The notes: generated by a model from the letters alone, not told the origin. A DNA stretch of 64,000 nt from Pseudomonadota bacterium (GCA_021821195.1 JAKACT010000002.1:496001-560000); one strand, 5' to 3'; numbered from the stretch's first letter, positions 17,826 to 28,382 are shown. Numbers and translations: made by a program.

Positions 17826-17858
17826 CGGCCCCTTCCGACCCATTCCCAAGGAGTGACC

Positions 17859-18542
17859 ATGCGTATCCTGCTCGTCGAAGACGAAGCCCCGCTCCGTGAA
17901 ACCCTGGCCGCGCGCCTGAAGCGCGAGGGCTATGCCGTGGATGCCGCGCAGGACGGCGAGGAAGGCCTGTACATGGGCCGCGAGGTGCCGTTCGACGTCG
18001 GCATCATCGACCTCGGCCTGCCGAAGATGAGCGGCATGGAGCTGATCCGCGCGCTGCGCGACGAAGGCAAGAAGTTCCCGATGCTGATCCTGACCGCGCG
18101 TTCCAGCTGGCAGGACAAGGTCGACGGACTCAAGCAGGGCGCCGACGACTACCTGGTCAAGCCGTTCCACGTCGAGGAGCTGCTGGCGCGCATCAACGCG
18201 CTGGTGCGCCGCGCCGCCGGCTGGAGCAAGCCGACGCTGGAGTGCGGGCCGGTGGTGCTGGACCTGGCCGCGCAGACGGTCAGCGTCAACGGCGGCAACG
18301 TCGACCTGACCAGCTACGAATACAAGGTGCTCGAGTACCTGATGATGCATGCCGGCGAGCTGGTCTCGAAGGCCGACCTCACCGAGCACATCTACCAGCA
18401 GGATTTCGACCGCGATTCCAACGTGCTGGAGGTCTTCATCGGCCGCCTGCGCAAGAAGCTGGATCCGGACGGCGAACTGAAGCCGATCGAGACCGTGCGC
18501 GGCCGCGGTTACCGCTTCGCCATCGCGCGCAGCGGCGAGTGA
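17859..18542 (+). CDS. phoP: PhoP-like OmpR-family response regulator
   Basis: This 227-residue regulator has a receiver domain with the acidic pocket (VEDE), phospho-acceptor Asp in GIIDLGLPKMSGMEL, Thr in LILTAR and Lys in VKPFHVEE. The C-terminal winged helix contains TSYEYKVLEYLMMHAG and VRGRGYRF. AAGGAG lies five bases before the ATG. It is followed 16 bp later by a histidine kinase with a PhoQ-like core. The phoP name rests on sequence style and context and is therefore tentative; Mg2+/peptide sensing is not shown here. Confidence 0.9.
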   Translation: MRILLVEDEAPLRETLAARLKREGYAVDAAQDGEEGLYMGREVPFDVGIIDLGLPKMSGMELIRALRDEGKKFPMLILTARSSWQDKVDGLKQGADDYLVKPFHVEELLARINALVRRAAGWSKPTLECGPVVLDLAAQTVSVNGGNVDLTSYEYKVLEYLMMHAGELVSKADLTEHIYQQDFDRDSNVLEVFIGRLRKKLDPDGELKPIETVRGRGYRFAIARSGE

Positions 18543-18558
18543 CCCCGCGCGCAGGCGC

Positions 18559-20004
18559 ATGACCCCCGCACCCGCCGAGCCCGACTCCGCCGCGCCGCGG
18601 CGCGTGCGGCGCCTGCGCATCGCCCAGCCGCGCTCGCTGCAGTCGCGGCAGCTGTGGGCGGCCAGCCTCGGCGTGATCGCCTTCCTCGCGCTGGCCGGCT
18701 ACGCGCTCGACCGCGCGTTCCAGAGCACCGCCCAGAGCGGCATGCGCGAGCGCCTGCACAGCTACGCGCTGGCCTACGCGGGCAGCGACTTCGCCCGCGA
18801 CGGCAGCGTGATTCCGCCGTGGGACCCGCCGGATTCGCGCTTCAAGCGCCCGGGCAGCGGGCTGTATGCGCAGATCGTGTTGGCCAGTGGGCAGTGGGAA
18901 TCGGATTCCGCGCAGGGCCCGCGCCTGCCCGCCGGTGCGCTGCTGGAGCCGGGCCGGCAGGTCTTCGAAGGCCCGCTGCCGTTCACCCGCATCAGCGGCG
19001 CGCCCGGCGAGGTCTACCGCTACGGCTACGGACTTGCCTTCAGCGACGAGGCGGGCGGCCGCGAGATTCCCTATACCGTCTACATCTTCGAAGACACCAC
19101 CGCGCTGGGACGGCAGGTATCGGCGTTCCGTGCGGCGCTGTGGCGTTACTTGGGCGGCGCTGGCGTGATCCTGCTGCTGCTGCAGATGCTGGTGCTGCGC
19201 TGGAGCCTGCGCCCGCTGCGCGACGTGATCGGCGAACTCAAGCGCGTGCAGGCGGGTGCCGCCGCCGGCATGAGCGAGGCGCATCCGCGCGAGCTGGAAC
19301 CGCTGACCGACAGCATCAACGCCTTCATCCAGAGCGAGCGCGAAAATCTGGAGCGCCAGCGCAACACGCTGGCCGACCTGGCGCACAGCCTGAAGACGCC
19401 ACTGGCGGTGCTGCGCTCGCGGCTGGACGCCGACACCGGCGAGGCCGAGCTGCGCAGCGAGGTGGATGCGCAGCTGCGCCGCATGAACGATCTGGTGGGC
19501 TACCAGCTGGCGCGCGCGGCGCGCTCCGGCCACCAGCTGTTCTCCGCGCCGATCGAGATCGAGCCGCAGGCCGAGCAGATCGTGGTCGGGCTGGAAAAGG
19601 TCTATGCCAGCAAGGGCGTGCTGTGCGAGTTCGAGATCGCCCCGGAAGCACGCTTCCACGGCGAGACCGGCGACCTGCAGGAGCTGCTGGGCAACCTGCT
19701 GGAGAACGCCTTCAAGTGGGCGAAATCCCGGGTGCTGTTGACCGTGGCGGAAGGCCCGCAGGCTGCCGGCCGGCGCGCCGGGCTGCTGATCGCGGTGGAG
19801 GACGACGGCCCTGGCATTGCCGAAGACCGCATCGCCTACGTCCTGCAGCGCGGCGTGCGCGGCGACGAGCGCGTGCAGGGCCACGGCATCGGCCTGTCGA
19901 TCGTGCAGGACATCCTCAGGAGCTACCGCGGCCAGCTGCGCGTGGGGCGCTCGCAGGAGCTGGGCGGCGCGCGCTTCGAAGCCGAGTTGCCCGGCGGGCT
20001 GTAG
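18559..20004 (+). CDS. phoQ: PhoQ-like sensor histidine kinase
   Basis: This 481-residue inner-membrane kinase has TM1 at about 33-52, a periplasmic sensor of roughly 140 residues, TM2 near 195-215, HAMP, and the phospho-acceptor helix LADLAHSLKTPLAVLRSRLD. The catalytic domain contains ELLGNLLENAFKWAK (N box), EDDGPGIAED (G1) and GHGIGLSIVQDIL (G2). The H-box wording AHSLKTPLAVL is that of PhoQ-type kinases. It is in an operon with the regulator upstream and convergent with purC. Confidence 0.9.
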   Translation: MTPAPAEPDSAAPRRVRRLRIAQPRSLQSRQLWAASLGVIAFLALAGYALDRAFQSTAQSGMRERLHSYALAYAGSDFARDGSVIPPWDPPDSRFKRPGSGLYAQIVLASGQWESDSAQGPRLPAGALLEPGRQVFEGPLPFTRISGAPGEVYRYGYGLAFSDEAGGREIPYTVYIFEDTTALGRQVSAFRAALWRYLGGAGVILLLLQMLVLRWSLRPLRDVIGELKRVQAGAAAGMSEAHPRELEPLTDSINAFIQSERENLERQRNTLADLAHSLKTPLAVLRSRLDADTGEAELRSEVDAQLRRMNDLVGYQLARAARSGHQLFSAPIEIEPQAEQIVVGLEKVYASKGVLCEFEIAPEARFHGETGDLQELLGNLLENAFKWAKSRVLLTVAEGPQAAGRRAGLLIAVEDDGPGIAEDRIAYVLQRGVRGDERVQGHGIGLSIVQDILRSYRGQLRVGRSQELGGARFEAELPGGL

Positions 20005-20025
20005 GCCACGCCGGGCGTTGCCGGT

Positions 20026-20922
20026 TCAGTCGATGCTGATGCCGGCCAGTTTCTGCAGCGCTTCGGCGTACTTGGCGCGGGTTTTTTCGATGACCTCGGC
20101 CGGCAGCTTCGGCCCGGGCGCGGTCTTGTTCCAGTCCAGCGTCTCCAGATAGTCGCGCACGAACTGCTTGTCGTAGCTGGGTGGGCTGGTGCCAATGGCA
20201 TAGCCGTCGGCCGGCCAGTAGCGGCTGGAATCCGGGGTCAGCATCTCGTCCATCACGTACAGCTTGCCGTCGGCGTCGGTACCGAACTCGAACTTGGTGT
20301 CGGCCAGGATGATCCCGCGCTGCGCGGCGTAGTCGCGCGCGAAGGCGTAGATCGCGAGCGTGGCGTCGCGTACCGCTTCGGCCTGTTCGCGGCCGACCAG
20401 GTTGACCGCGGCGGCGAAATCGATGTTCTCGTCGTGGTCGCCCACCGCCGCCTTGGTGGACGGGGTGAAGATCGGCTCGGCCAGCTGCTGCGCCTGCTGG
20501 AGGCCGGCGGGCAGGGCGATGCCGCTGATCGCGCCGGTGCGCTGGTAGTCCTTCCAGCCGCTGCCGATGATGTAGCCGCGGGCGATGCATTCCACCGGGA
20601 CGGGCTTGAGCTTCTTGGTCACCACTGCGCGCTTGGCGTACAGCGCGGCGTCCACGCCGGCCGGCAGCACGCTGGCAGTGTCTATGCCGGTCAGGTGGTT
20701 GGCGATGATGTGGGCAGTCTTGCCGAACCAGAAATTGCTGATCTGGCAGAGCATCTCGCCCTTGCCGGGGATCGGATCGGGCAGCACCACGTCGAACGCG
20801 CTCAGGCGGTCGGTGGCGACCATCAGCAGGTGGCCGTCGCCGAGGTCGAACACGTCGCGGACCTTGCCGCGGTGGATCAGGTTCAGGCCGGGCAGGTCGG
20901 ACTGGAGCAGGGTGGTGGCCAT
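20026..20922 (-). CDS. purC: SAICAR synthase
   Basis: This enzyme (298 residues) joins CAIR and aspartate in purine synthesis. Motifs are [48 protein letters not shown] and [15 protein letters not shown]. Length matches the long proteobacterial/yeast-like form. Two in-frame ATGs lie two codons apart (20928 and 20922); the second fits homologues best. Neither has a strong ribosome-binding site. Confidence 0.95.
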   Translation of the reverse strand: MATTLLQSDLPGLNLIHRGKVRDVFDLGDGHLLMVATDRLSAFDVVLPDPIPGKGEMLCQISNFWFGKTAHIIANHLTGIDTASVLPAGVDAALYAKRAVVTKKLKPVPVECIARGYIIGSGWKDYQRTGAISGIALPAGLQQAQQLAEPIFTPSTKAAVGDHDENIDFAAAVNLVGREQAEAVRDATLAIYAFARDYAAQRGIILADTKFEFGTDADGKLYVMDEMLTPDSSRYWPADGYAIGTSPPSYDKQFVRDYLETLDWNKTAPGPKLPAEVIEKTRAKYAEALQKLAGISID

Positions 20923-20992
20923 GGGCATGCGCGCTGCGGTGGGGCGCCTAGTTTAAGGCCGGCGCCGCCCCGCGGCCCTGTAAACTGCGCGG

Positions 20993-21382
20993 ATGCGACG
21001 CTGGTACGGACAATTCCTAGGCTTCATCGCCGGCTGGCTGCTGCTGCGCCACCCGGTGGGCGGTCTGCTCGGCCTGCTGGTGGGCTATGCCTTCGACCAT
21101 GACTGGTTCACCCCGCCGCGGCGCGCGGAAAAGCGCAGGCCGCGCCAGGCGCAGCAGGCCGACAGCGCCGGCAACGCCGACGTGGATTGGGCCTACCGGG
21201 TGTTCGAGCTGCCCGAAACCGCCAGCGACGCCGAGATCGACCGCGCCTACCGTCGGCTGATGGGCCAGTACCACCCGGACCGCGTGGCCGGCGCCGCGCC
21301 CGACCTGCAGAAGCTCGCCGAGACCAAGTCGCGCGAGATCAACGCCGCCTACGACCGCATCCAGAAGCTGAGAAAGAAATGA
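20993..21382 (+). CDS. membrane-anchored J-domain protein
   Basis: This 129-residue DjlA-like co-chaperone has an N-terminal hydrophobic hairpin (about 7-34, Gly-rich), a basic linker, and a C-terminal J domain with HPD at 94-96 that should stimulate a DnaK ATPase at the membrane. It lacks the TerB-like central domain of DjlA. The stop overlaps the rpe start by four bases (ATGA), so the two are coupled. Confidence 0.85.
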   Translation: MRRWYGQFLGFIAGWLLLRHPVGGLLGLLVGYAFDHDWFTPPRRAEKRRPRQAQQADSAGNADVDWAYRVFELPETASDAEIDRAYRRLMGQYHPDRVAGAAPDLQKLAETKSREINAAYDRIQKLRKK

Positions 21383-22056
21383 GCACGCAATCCACCGTCA
21401 TTGCCCCGTCCATCCTGTCCGCCAACTTCGCCAGGCTGGGCGAGGAAGTGGACAACGTGCTGGCCGCCGGCGCCGACTGGGTGCACTTCGACGTGATGGA
21501 CAACCACTACGTGCCCAACCTCACCATCGGCCCGCTGGTCTGCGAGGCGCTGCGCAAGCACGGCGTGACCGCCCCGATCGACGTGCACCTGATGGTGGAA
21601 CCGGTGGACGGCCTGATCCCGATGTTCGCCGACGCCGGCGCCAGCCACATCAGCTTCCATCCCGAGGCCAGCAAGCACGTCCACCGCAGCGTGCAGCTGA
21701 TCAAGTCGAAGGGCTGCCAAGCCGGGCTCGTGTTCAACCCTGCCAGCTCGCTGGACGTGCTGGACACGATGCTGGACGAGATCGACTACGTGCTGCTGAT
21801 GTCGGTGAACCCCGGCTTCGGCGGGCAGTCGTTCATCCCCTCCGCGCTCAAGCAGCTGCGCAAGGTGCGCGAGATGATCGATGCCAGCGGCCGGCCGATT
21901 CGGCTGGAAATCGACGGCGGGGTGAAGCCGGACAACATCGGCGAGATCGCGAAGGCGGGCGCCGACACCTTCGTCGCCGGCAGCGCGATCTTCGGCAAGC
22001 CGGACTATGCCGCGACGATCGCGGCGATGAAGCAGGCGGTGGTCGCCGCGCGTTGA
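21379..22056 (+). CDS. rpe: ribulose-phosphate 3-epimerase
   Basis: This 225-residue TIM barrel interconverts ribulose 5-phosphate and xylulose 5-phosphate. It shows [33 protein letters not shown] (metal His/Asp), [15 protein letters not shown] and [11 protein letters not shown]. The following 307-bp spacer leads to trpE. In Xanthomonads rpe commonly precedes trpE, so part of the trp mRNA may read through from here. Confidence 0.95.
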   Translation: MSTQSTVIAPSILSANFARLGEEVDNVLAAGADWVHFDVMDNHYVPNLTIGPLVCEALRKHGVTAPIDVHLMVEPVDGLIPMFADAGASHISFHPEASKHVHRSVQLIKSKGCQAGLVFNPASSLDVLDTMLDEIDYVLLMSVNPGFGGQSFIPSALKQLRKVREMIDASGRPIRLEIDGGVKPDNIGEIAKAGADTFVAGSAIFGKPDYAATIAAMKQAVVAAR

Positions 22057-22230
22057 GCCCGGCGCGGCACGGGCGAAGCCTGGGTTTGCAGCCGCCGTGG
22101 AGCCTGGTGGAACTGCCGGTGCCGCGGCTGCGGTTCCGGCGGAATGCGTGGGCGTCCTGCCCGTCCTTCGTCCCTGCGATGGCCTTCAATGCTGCCGACG
22201 GGCTGTGACATGGACATGACGGAAAGTGGT

Positions 22231-22260
22231 TTGCATGGCGCGCCGGGTTGCGGCTAAAGT
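22231..22260 (+). promoter_or_regulatory. candidate trpE promoter
   Basis: TTGCAT (22231-22236) and TAAAGT (22255-22260) are spaced by 18 bp. The predicted start of transcription is near 22267, which coincides with the ATG of the Trp-rich leader, so that leader could be leaderless. Confidence 0.4.
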
Positions 22261-22266
22261 TGCCCG

Positions 22267-22401
22267 ATGAACCGGGCGAACCCGTCTTTCGAGCGCAGCT
22301 GGCGATGGTGGCGTGGCAATGCCGCCCCGTTCGCCTGCACGCATCTTTCGAAGGACGTCCTCCGTGACCACGCACGCCCAGTTCGACCAGTACGCATCTG
22401 A
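22267..22401 (+). CDS. trpL: putative trp leader peptide (Trp-Arg-Trp-Trp)
   Basis: This 44-codon reading frame begins MNRANPSFERSWRWWRGN, with three Trp codons at 22300, 22306 and 22309. This is far above chance for a protein where Trp is about 1%. It overlaps the trpE GTG start (22364) by 38 bases in another frame. The position and Trp cluster match leader peptides that sense tryptophanyl-tRNA. No U-tract terminator is visible, so control could act on trpE translation or through ribosome position rather than classical attenuation. No clear ribosome-binding site is seen. Confidence 0.5.
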   Translation: MNRANPSFERSWRWWRGNAAPFACTHLSKDVLRDHARPVRPVRI

Positions 22402-23839
22402 CGGCTACACCCTTGTCCCGGTGGTGCGCGAGGTGCTGTCCGACCTCGATACCCCGCTGTCCGTCTACCTGAAGCTGGCCGACGGCCCGCATACCTATCT
22501 GTTCGAATCGGTGGAGGGCGGCGAGCGCTTCGGCCGCTATTCGATCATCGGCCTGCCCTCGCGCAGGGTCTACGAGTTCCGTGGCCATTCGCTTGCCGTG
22601 CGCGAACACGGCGAGGTGGTGGAAACCCGCACCGTTGCCGACCCGCTGGCGGAAGTCGAGCGCCTGCGCGCCATGCACAAAGTGCCGGAGATCGCCGGCC
22701 TGCCCGGCTTCACCGGCGGACTGGTGGGCTGGTTCGGCTTCGAGTGCATCGAATACATCGAGCCGCGGCTGGCGGCGAATCCGAAACCCGACGAGCTGGG
22801 CACACCCGACATCCTGCTGATGCTCAGCGACGAGCTGGCGGTGTTCGACAACCTCAAGGGCCGGCTGTACCTGATCGTGCACGCCGACCCGCGCGAGCCG
22901 CAGGCGTGGGCGCGCGCCAACCGCAGGCTGGACGCATTGGCCCACCGCCTGCGCCACGGCGGCGCGCCGTATCCGGAAACCCTGCAGCCGGCGGCGCTGG
23001 ACGAAGCCGACTTCGTCAGCGGCTTCACCCGCGAGGGCTTCATCGATGCGGTTGCGCAGGTGCAGGACTACATCCGTGCCGGCGACGCCTTCCAGGTGGT
23101 GCTGAGCCAGCGCATGAGCGTGCCGTTCCACGCCCGCCCGGTGGACGTCTACCGCGCGCTGCGCGCGCTGAACCCGTCACCGTACATGTATTTCCTCGAC
23201 GTCGGCGGCACCCAGGTGGTGGGCTCGTCGCCGGAGATCCTGGCGCGCCTGCAGGATGGCAAGGTGACGGTGCGCCCGATCGCCGGCACCCGTCCGCGCG
23301 GCCGCACGGTGGAAGAAGACCTGGGGCTGGAAGCCGAGCTGCTGGCCGACCCGAAGGAGCGCGCCGAGCACCTGATGCTGATCGACCTCGGCCGCAACGA
23401 CGTCGGCCATGTCGCCCGGCCGGGCAGCGTGGAAGTAGGCGAGCGCTTCGTGATCGAGCGCTACAGCCACGTCATGCACATCGTCAGCGAAGTCACCGGC
23501 CGCCTGCAGGAGGGGCTGAGTTACGCCGACGTGCTGCGTGCCACCTTCCCGGCGGGCACCGTGTCCGGCGCTCCCAAGATCCGCGCGCTGGAAATCATCC
23601 GCGCGCTGGAGCCGATCAAGCGCAACGTCTATGCCGGCGCGATCGGCTATATCGGCTGGCATGGAGACGCCGACACCGCGATCGCCATCCGCACCGCGGT
23701 GATCCAGGACGGCCGCCTGCACGTGCAGGCCGGCGCCGGCATCGTGTTCGATTCCGACCCGCGGAAGGAATGGGACGAAACCATGAACAAGGGCCGCGCG
23801 CTGTTCCGCGCGGTGGCGCAGGCGGCGAAGGGGCTCTGA
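22364..23839 (+). CDS. trpE: anthranilate synthase component I
   Basis: This 491-residue enzyme converts chorismate to anthranilate with TrpG. Motifs are the N-terminal Trp-feedback site region ([17 protein letters not shown]), [33 protein letters not shown] and [15 protein letters not shown] at 22364 is preceded by AAGGA with an eight-base gap. An upstream ATG at 22313 would start inside the leader region and is rejected. It is the first structural gene of trpEGDC plus a HAD gene. Confidence 0.94.
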   Translation: MTTHAQFDQYASDGYTLVPVVREVLSDLDTPLSVYLKLADGPHTYLFESVEGGERFGRYSIIGLPSRRVYEFRGHSLAVREHGEVVETRTVADPLAEVERLRAMHKVPEIAGLPGFTGGLVGWFGFECIEYIEPRLAANPKPDELGTPDILLMLSDELAVFDNLKGRLYLIVHADPREPQAWARANRRLDALAHRLRHGGAPYPETLQPAALDEADFVSGFTREGFIDAVAQVQDYIRAGDAFQVVLSQRMSVPFHARPVDVYRALRALNPSPYMYFLDVGGTQVVGSSPEILARLQDGKVTVRPIAGTRPRGRTVEEDLGLEAELLADPKERAEHLMLIDLGRNDVGHVARPGSVEVGERFVIERYSHVMHIVSEVTGRLQEGLSYADVLRATFPAGTVSGAPKIRALEIIRALEPIKRNVYAGAIGYIGWHGDADTAIAIRTAVIQDGRLHVQAGAGIVFDSDPRKEWDETMNKGRALFRAVAQAAKGL

Positions 23840-23840
23840 C

Positions 23841-24419
23841 ATGCTGCTGATGATCGACAACTACGACAGCTTCACCTTCAACCTCGTGCAGTACCTGCAG
23901 GAGCTGGGCGCGGAGGTGCGGGTGGAGCGAAACGACGCGCTCAGCGTGGCGCAGATCGAGGCGCTTGCGCCCGAGCGGATCGTGATTTCGCCGGGGCCGT
24001 GCACGCCGAACGAGGCCGGCGTGTCGCTGGACGTGCTGCGCGAGCTGGGCCCGCGCATCCCGGTGTTCGGCGTGTGCCTGGGCTACCAGGCGCTGGGTCA
24101 GGTGTATGGCGGCAGGGTGGTGCGCGCTGGGCGGATCATGCACGGCAAGACCTCGCCCATCCACCATGAAGGAAGAGGCGTGTTCGCCGGCCTGCCGACG
24201 CCGTTCGAGGCCACCCGCTACCACTCGCTGGTGGTGGAAAAGACCAGCGTGCCCGACTGCCTGGAAGTGACCGCCTGGACCGAGAACGACGACGGCAGCC
24301 TGGAAGAGCTGATGGGCCTGCGCCACCGCGAACATCCGGTGGAAGGCGTGCAGTTCCATCCCGAATCCATCCTCACCCAGCACGGCCACGCGTTGCTGAA
24401 GAATTTCCTGGAGCGTTGA
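23841..24419 (+). CDS. trpG: anthranilate synthase component II (glutamine amidotransferase)
   Basis: This 192-residue class I glutamine amidotransferase supplies ammonia to TrpE. The catalytic Cys lies in [13 protein letters not shown] and the His/Glu in [11 protein letters not shown]; the N-terminus is [13 protein letters not shown]. The start is one base after the trpE stop. The same subunit may also serve PabB, as in other organisms, since no separate pabA is in the window. Confidence 0.94.
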   Translation: MLLMIDNYDSFTFNLVQYLQELGAEVRVERNDALSVAQIEALAPERIVISPGPCTPNEAGVSLDVLRELGPRIPVFGVCLGYQALGQVYGGRVVRAGRIMHGKTSPIHHEGRGVFAGLPTPFEATRYHSLVVEKTSVPDCLEVTAWTENDDGSLEELMGLRHREHPVEGVQFHPESILTQHGHALLKNFLER

Positions 24420-24421
24420 CC

Positions 24422-25459
24422 ATGCCCATCACCCCGCAGGAAGCCCTGCAGCGCACCATCGAACACCGCGAGATCTTCTTCGACGAAATGGTCGACCTGA
24501 TGCGCCAGGTCATGCGCGGCGAAGTGTCGCCGGCATTGACCTCGGCCATTCTCACCGGGCTGCGGGTGAAGAAGGAAACGGTGGGCGAGATCGCCGGCGC
24601 CGCCACCGTGATGCGCGAGTTCGCGCGGCCGGTGGAGGTGGCCGACAAGACCCGGCTGGTCGACATCGTCGGCACCGGCGGCGACGGCTCGCACACCTTC
24701 AACATTTCCACCTGCGCGATGTTCGTGGTCGCCGCGGCCGGCGCGCGCGTGGCCAAGCACGGCAACCGCAGCGTGTCGTCGAAGTCCGGCAGCGCCGATG
24801 CGCTGGAGGCGTTGGGCGCGGCGATCGAGCTGCAGCCCGCGCAGGTCGCGCGCGCCATCGAGGAGGTCGGCATCGGCTTCATGTTCGCGCCGATCCACCA
24901 CCCGGCGATGAAGGTGGTGGCGCCGGTGCGCCGCGAGATGGGCGTGCGCACGATCTTCAACATCCTCGGCCCACTGACCAACCCGGTGGGCGCCACCAGC
25001 ATCCTGATGGGCGTGTTCCACCCGGACCTGGTCGGCATCCAGGCGCGCGTGCTGCACGAGCTGGGCGCCGAGCGCGCGCTGGTGGTGTGGGGGCGTGACA
25101 ACATGGACGAGATCTCGCTGGGCGCCGGCACGCTGGTCGGCGAGCTGCGCGACGGCAAGGTGCGCGAATACGAGATCCATCCCGAGGATTTCGGCATCGC
25201 CATGTCGGCCAGCCGCAACCTGAAGGTGGCCGATCCGGCCGAATCCATCGCCATGCTGCGCGCGGTGCTGGACAACCAGCCCGGCCCGGCGCACGACATC
25301 GTCGCGCTCAACGCCGGTGCGGCGCTGTACGTGGCCGGCGTGGCCGACAGCATCGCCGATGGCCTGGCCCGCGCCCGCGCGGCCATCGCCGACGGCAGCG
25401 CGCGCGCGCGCATGCAGCAGTACGTCGCCACCAGCCGCGCGCTGGCCGCGGCCGGCTGA
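24422..25459 (+). CDS. trpD: anthranilate phosphoribosyltransferase
   Basis: This 345-residue enzyme transfers phosphoribose from PRPP to anthranilate. It shows the glycine-rich PRPP loop [38 protein letters not shown] and [12 protein letters not shown] 24422 has GGAG eight bases upstream. It starts two bases after the trpG stop. Confidence 0.95.
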   Translation: MPITPQEALQRTIEHREIFFDEMVDLMRQVMRGEVSPALTSAILTGLRVKKETVGEIAGAATVMREFARPVEVADKTRLVDIVGTGGDGSHTFNISTCAMFVVAAAGARVAKHGNRSVSSKSGSADALEALGAAIELQPAQVARAIEEVGIGFMFAPIHHPAMKVVAPVRREMGVRTIFNILGPLTNPVGATSILMGVFHPDLVGIQARVLHELGAERALVVWGRDNMDEISLGAGTLVGELRDGKVREYEIHPEDFGIAMSASRNLKVADPAESIAMLRAVLDNQPGPAHDIVALNAGAALYVAGVADSIADGLARARAAIADGSARARMQQYVATSRALAAAG

Positions 25460-25492
25460 CACCCAGAAATCCCTTCATCCGGAAGCACGACC

Positions 25493-26296
25493 TTGAGCAC
25501 CATCCTCGACACCATCCTGCGCCGCAAGCACGAAGAAGTGGCCGCCCGCCGCGAACAGGTATCCCTGTCCGAACTGAAGGTCCGCGCCGCCAGCGCACCG
25601 CCGCTACGCGGCTTTGCCGACGCCGTCGCCGCGAAGATCGCGGCCGGCCGGGCGGCGGTGATTGCCGAGGTGAAGAAGGCCAGCCCGTCGAAGGGCGTGA
25701 TCCGCGCCGATTTCGACCCGGCCGCGATCGCCCGCAGCTACCAGGCAGGCGGCGCGGCCTGCCTGTCGGTGCTGACCGATGTCGACTTCTTCCAGGGCAG
25801 CGACGCCTACCTGCAGCAGGCGCGCGCCGCCTGTGCGCTGCCGGTGCTGCGCAAGGACTTCATCGTCGATCCTTACCAGCTGTACGAGGCGCGCGCGCTG
25901 GGTGCCGACTGCGTGCTGTTGATCGCCGCCGCGTTGGACGATGCGCAGCTGTCCGAATTCGCTTTCATCGCCGCTGAGTTGGGCATGGACGTGCTGCTGG
26001 AAGTGCATGACCTGGACGAGCTGGAACGCGCGCTGCCGGTGCCGGCGCGGCTGCTGGGCATCAACAACCGCAACCTCAAGACCTTTGAGGTGTCGCTGCA
26101 GACCACCTTGGATCTCAAGGCGATGGTGCCGGCGGATCGCCTGCTGGTCACCGAGAGCGGCATCCTCGCGCCCGCCGACGTGGCGTTGATGCGCGATGCC
26201 GGCGTGCACGCCTTCCTGGTCGGCGAGGCATTCATGCGCCAGCCCGATCCGGGCGTGGCGCTGCACGGGCTGTTCGATGGCGGGGCGAGCGCATGA
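25493..26296 (+). CDS. trpC: indole-3-glycerol-phosphate synthase
   Basis: This 267-residue TIM barrel closes the indole ring. Signature residues are [26 protein letters not shown] and [13 protein letters not shown]. It is monofunctional (not fused to TrpF). The start is TTG at 25493 with GGAAG upstream, which gives the family N-terminus [16 protein letters not shown]. trpF, trpB and trpA are not in this cluster. Confidence 0.95.
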   Translation: MSTILDTILRRKHEEVAARREQVSLSELKVRAASAPPLRGFADAVAAKIAAGRAAVIAEVKKASPSKGVIRADFDPAAIARSYQAGGAACLSVLTDVDFFQGSDAYLQQARAACALPVLRKDFIVDPYQLYEARALGADCVLLIAAALDDAQLSEFAFIAAELGMDVLLEVHDLDELERALPVPARLLGINNRNLKTFEVSLQTTLDLKAMVPADRLLVTESGILAPADVALMRDAGVHAFLVGEAFMRQPDPGVALHGLFDGGASA

Positions 26297-27012
26297 GCCA
26301 GCGCTATCCGCTGCCGCAGGACGATGCGCCGCTGGTGGTGTTCGATTTCGACCACACCCTCTACCACGGCGACTCCGGCAGCCACCTGTTCAAGTGGCTG
26401 ATCGAGCGCCACTGGTGGCGGGTGCTGCTGGCGCTGCTGGTCGCGCCGGTCGCCGGGCCGATGGTGGCGTGGCTACCGACGCGCCGTGCCGGCATCTCGG
26501 TGTTCGTCTGGGTCGGCACCCTGGGCGTGCGCGACCGCGCCGCGCTGGATGCGCTGATCGACCGCTACGTCGCCACCCACGCGGAGGCGATCAAGGCGCG
26601 GCTGTTGCCGCTGGCGCTGGACGTGTTCCATCAGCACCGCGAGCGCGGCGACATGGTGCTGGTGGCGACTGGCGCGCCGCCGGAGCTGGCGCGGGCGATC
26701 CTGGCCTTCGTCGCGCACGCGGACGTGCCGGTGATCGGCACCCTGCTGGGACCGAAGCTGGGCGGCATGGGCGCGCTGCGCCACTGCCACTTCGCGATGA
26801 AGATGACGATGATCCGCGCCGCCGGCTACACCCAGCCGGTGGCCCGCGCCTATTCCGACAGCAGCGCCGACCTGCCGCTGCTGCAGGCGGCCGAAAAGCC
26901 GGTAGTGGTGAATCCGAAGGCACGGCGGGTGGCGCTGTTCCGACGGGTGCTGCCGCCCGGCACGCCGATCCTCAACTGGGGCTGTCCCGGCCGCGCCGGC
27001 GATCCCGCATGA
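26293..27012 (+). CDS. HAD-IB family hydrolase
   Basis: This 239-residue SerB/YfhB-like phosphatase has motif [13 protein letters not shown], an Arg/His cap, motif II LVATGAP, and a C-terminal [11 protein letters not shown] metal site. A hydrophobic stretch ([20 protein letters not shown]) suggests membrane contact, as in phosphatases acting on lipid phosphates. It overlaps trpC by four bases, so it is expressed with the trp genes, though no known tryptophan step needs it. Confidence 0.85.
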   Translation: MSQRYPLPQDDAPLVVFDFDHTLYHGDSGSHLFKWLIERHWWRVLLALLVAPVAGPMVAWLPTRRAGISVFVWVGTLGVRDRAALDALIDRYVATHAEAIKARLLPLALDVFHQHRERGDMVLVATGAPPELARAILAFVAHADVPVIGTLLGPKLGGMGALRHCHFAMKMTMIRAAGYTQPVARAYSDSSADLPLLQAAEKPVVVNPKARRVALFRRVLPPGTPILNWGCPGRAGDPA

Positions 27013-27027
27013 CCGTGGCGGGTGGCC

Positions 27028-27498
27028 TCAGGCCGAGCCCAGCGCCTTGACGAAACGCACCGAGCTGCCGCTGTAGCCGCAGGCCTGGTAGAACGCATGC
27101 GCCTCGGTGCGCTGCGCGCCCGAGGTCAGTTCGATGCGCGCGGCGCCGCCGACGCGGGCGCGGCGCTCGGCCTCCTTCAGCAGGTGGCGGCCGATACCCA
27201 TGCCCTGCGCGCTGGTGGTCACCACCAGCGCAGTGACGCGGCAGGTGGTGGTGCCCAGCGGCAGGTAGTACATGAAGTCCAGCGCCACCAGCCCGCAGAC
27301 CGCGCCGTTGCGGCGCGCCAGCACCAGTGCCTGGCGGTCGTTCGCAAGGATCGCGCTGACCCGCTCGCAGGCATCGGCCAGGTCGCAGGGATAGCCCAGT
27401 TCGGCCAGCAGGTGCGCGACGTCGTCGGCATCGGCCGGCACCGCGTTGCGCAGATCGACGTCCAGGGCATGGGGGCCGGGCGAGAAGGCGTGGCTCAT
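27028..27498 (-). CDS. GNAT-family N-acetyltransferase
   Basis: This 156-residue acetyltransferase has the acetyl-CoA loop QGMGIGRHLLKEAERRA and a C-terminal HAFYQACGYSGSS typical of amino-acid or small-molecule GNATs. The start lies 20 bp after the clp stop, so it probably shares the clp transcript. The acceptor is unknown. Confidence 0.85.
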   Translation of the reverse strand: MSHAFSPGPHALDVDLRNAVPADADDVAHLLAELGYPCDLADACERVSAILANDRQALVLARRNGAVCGLVALDFMYYLPLGTTTCRVTALVVTTSAQGMGIGRHLLKEAERRARVGGAARIELTSGAQRTEAHAFYQACGYSGSSVRFVKALGSA

Positions 27499-27518
27499 GC
27501 GCTGGCTGCTCCTTGGTC

Positions 27519-28199
27519 CTAGCGGGTGCCGTAGACCACCACGGTCTTGCCGCGGGCGTGCAGCTTGCCGTCGGCCTGCAGCTTCTTCAGCACGCGCCCG
27601 GCCATCTCGCGCGAGCAGCCCACCAGCCGCGCCAGCTCCTGCCGCGACACGCGCAACTGGGTGCCCAGCGGATGGGTCATCGCCTCGGGCTCGCGCGACA
27701 GGTCGAACAGGGTGCGATAGATGCGGTCGGTGACGTCGAGGAAGGCCAGCCGCCCGGCCTTGCGGCTGGTGTCGAGCAGGCGTTGGCTGATCTGTGCACC
27801 GATCGAATACAGCAGCCGGGTGGCATCGTTGGCCTGCGCCACCAGCAGCGACTGCAGCCGCTCGTAGCTGATCTCGGCCAGTTCGCAGGGGGTGCGCGTG
27901 CGCAGCGCGACGCCGCGCTGTTGGGTTTCCACGAACAGGCCCATTTCACCGACGAATTCGCCCGCGCCGACATAGCCCAGCACCAGCTCGCGGTCATCGT
28001 CTTCGCGGGTGGTGATGCTCACCGAGCCGGAGATGATGTAGTAGAGCGTGCCCGCGGGATCACCCGGATGGAACACCTCCGTGCGCGCCGGGTACTTGCG
28101 CCGATGGCAGCTGGCGATGAAACGCTCGATCGTCTCGGCGTCGGCGCCCAGCGGGGTGAATGCGCGCGGCATGGCGGATTTGAGGGCTGGACTGCTCAT
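27519..28199 (-). CDS. clp: CRP-like global regulator Clp
   Basis: This 226-residue regulator has a cyclic-nucleotide-binding domain (PGDPAGTLYYIISGSVSI, GEFVGEMGLF) and a C-terminal helix-turn-helix (RVSRQELARLVGCSREMAGRVLKKLQ). It is very similar to Xanthomonas Clp, which activates virulence and exoenzyme genes and is switched off by c-di-GMP rather than on by cAMP. Divergent speD beside it is the arrangement known from Xanthomonas. Several c-di-GMP-related domains occur in this window (GGDEF at 4467, MshEN at 38873). Confidence 0.93.
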   Translation of the reverse strand: MSSPALKSAMPRAFTPLGADAETIERFIASCHRRKYPARTEVFHPGDPAGTLYYIISGSVSITTREDDDRELVLGYVGAGEFVGEMGLFVETQQRGVALRTRTPCELAEISYERLQSLLVAQANDATRLLYSIGAQISQRLLDTSRKAGRLAFLDVTDRIYRTLFDLSREPEAMTHPLGTQLRVSRQELARLVGCSREMAGRVLKKLQADGKLHARGKTVVVYGTR

Positions 28200-28224
28200 T
28201 CAGGCGGACATTCGTGAATATCCA

Positions 28225-28253
28225 AGCTTAGGCCGAACCGTGACGGCGGGCAA
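28225..28253 (-). promoter_or_regulatory. candidate clp promoter
   Basis: On the minus strand TTGCCC (28253-28248) and TAAGCT (28230-28225) are separated by exactly 17 bp. The predicted start gives a 5' leader of about 20 bases before the clp ATG. Confidence 0.5.
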
Positions 28254-28382
28254 ATTACCGGGGCACGCGGCGCCCTGGGGGTTCCGCCGGCCGCCAGCCC
28301 CGGCGGTTGCGCCTGCACGCGCCGTTGCGCGCTTTGCCGCATAATCGCCGCCCTGTCCCCGTTCCCGCTGGATGCAAATGCC

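Noticed and set aside
22300-22330. Intrinsic attenuator hairpin in the trp leader
   Set aside because: Only a weak GGC-AAT-GCC hairpin is present and no T-run follows, so classical terminator-based attenuation is not supported.
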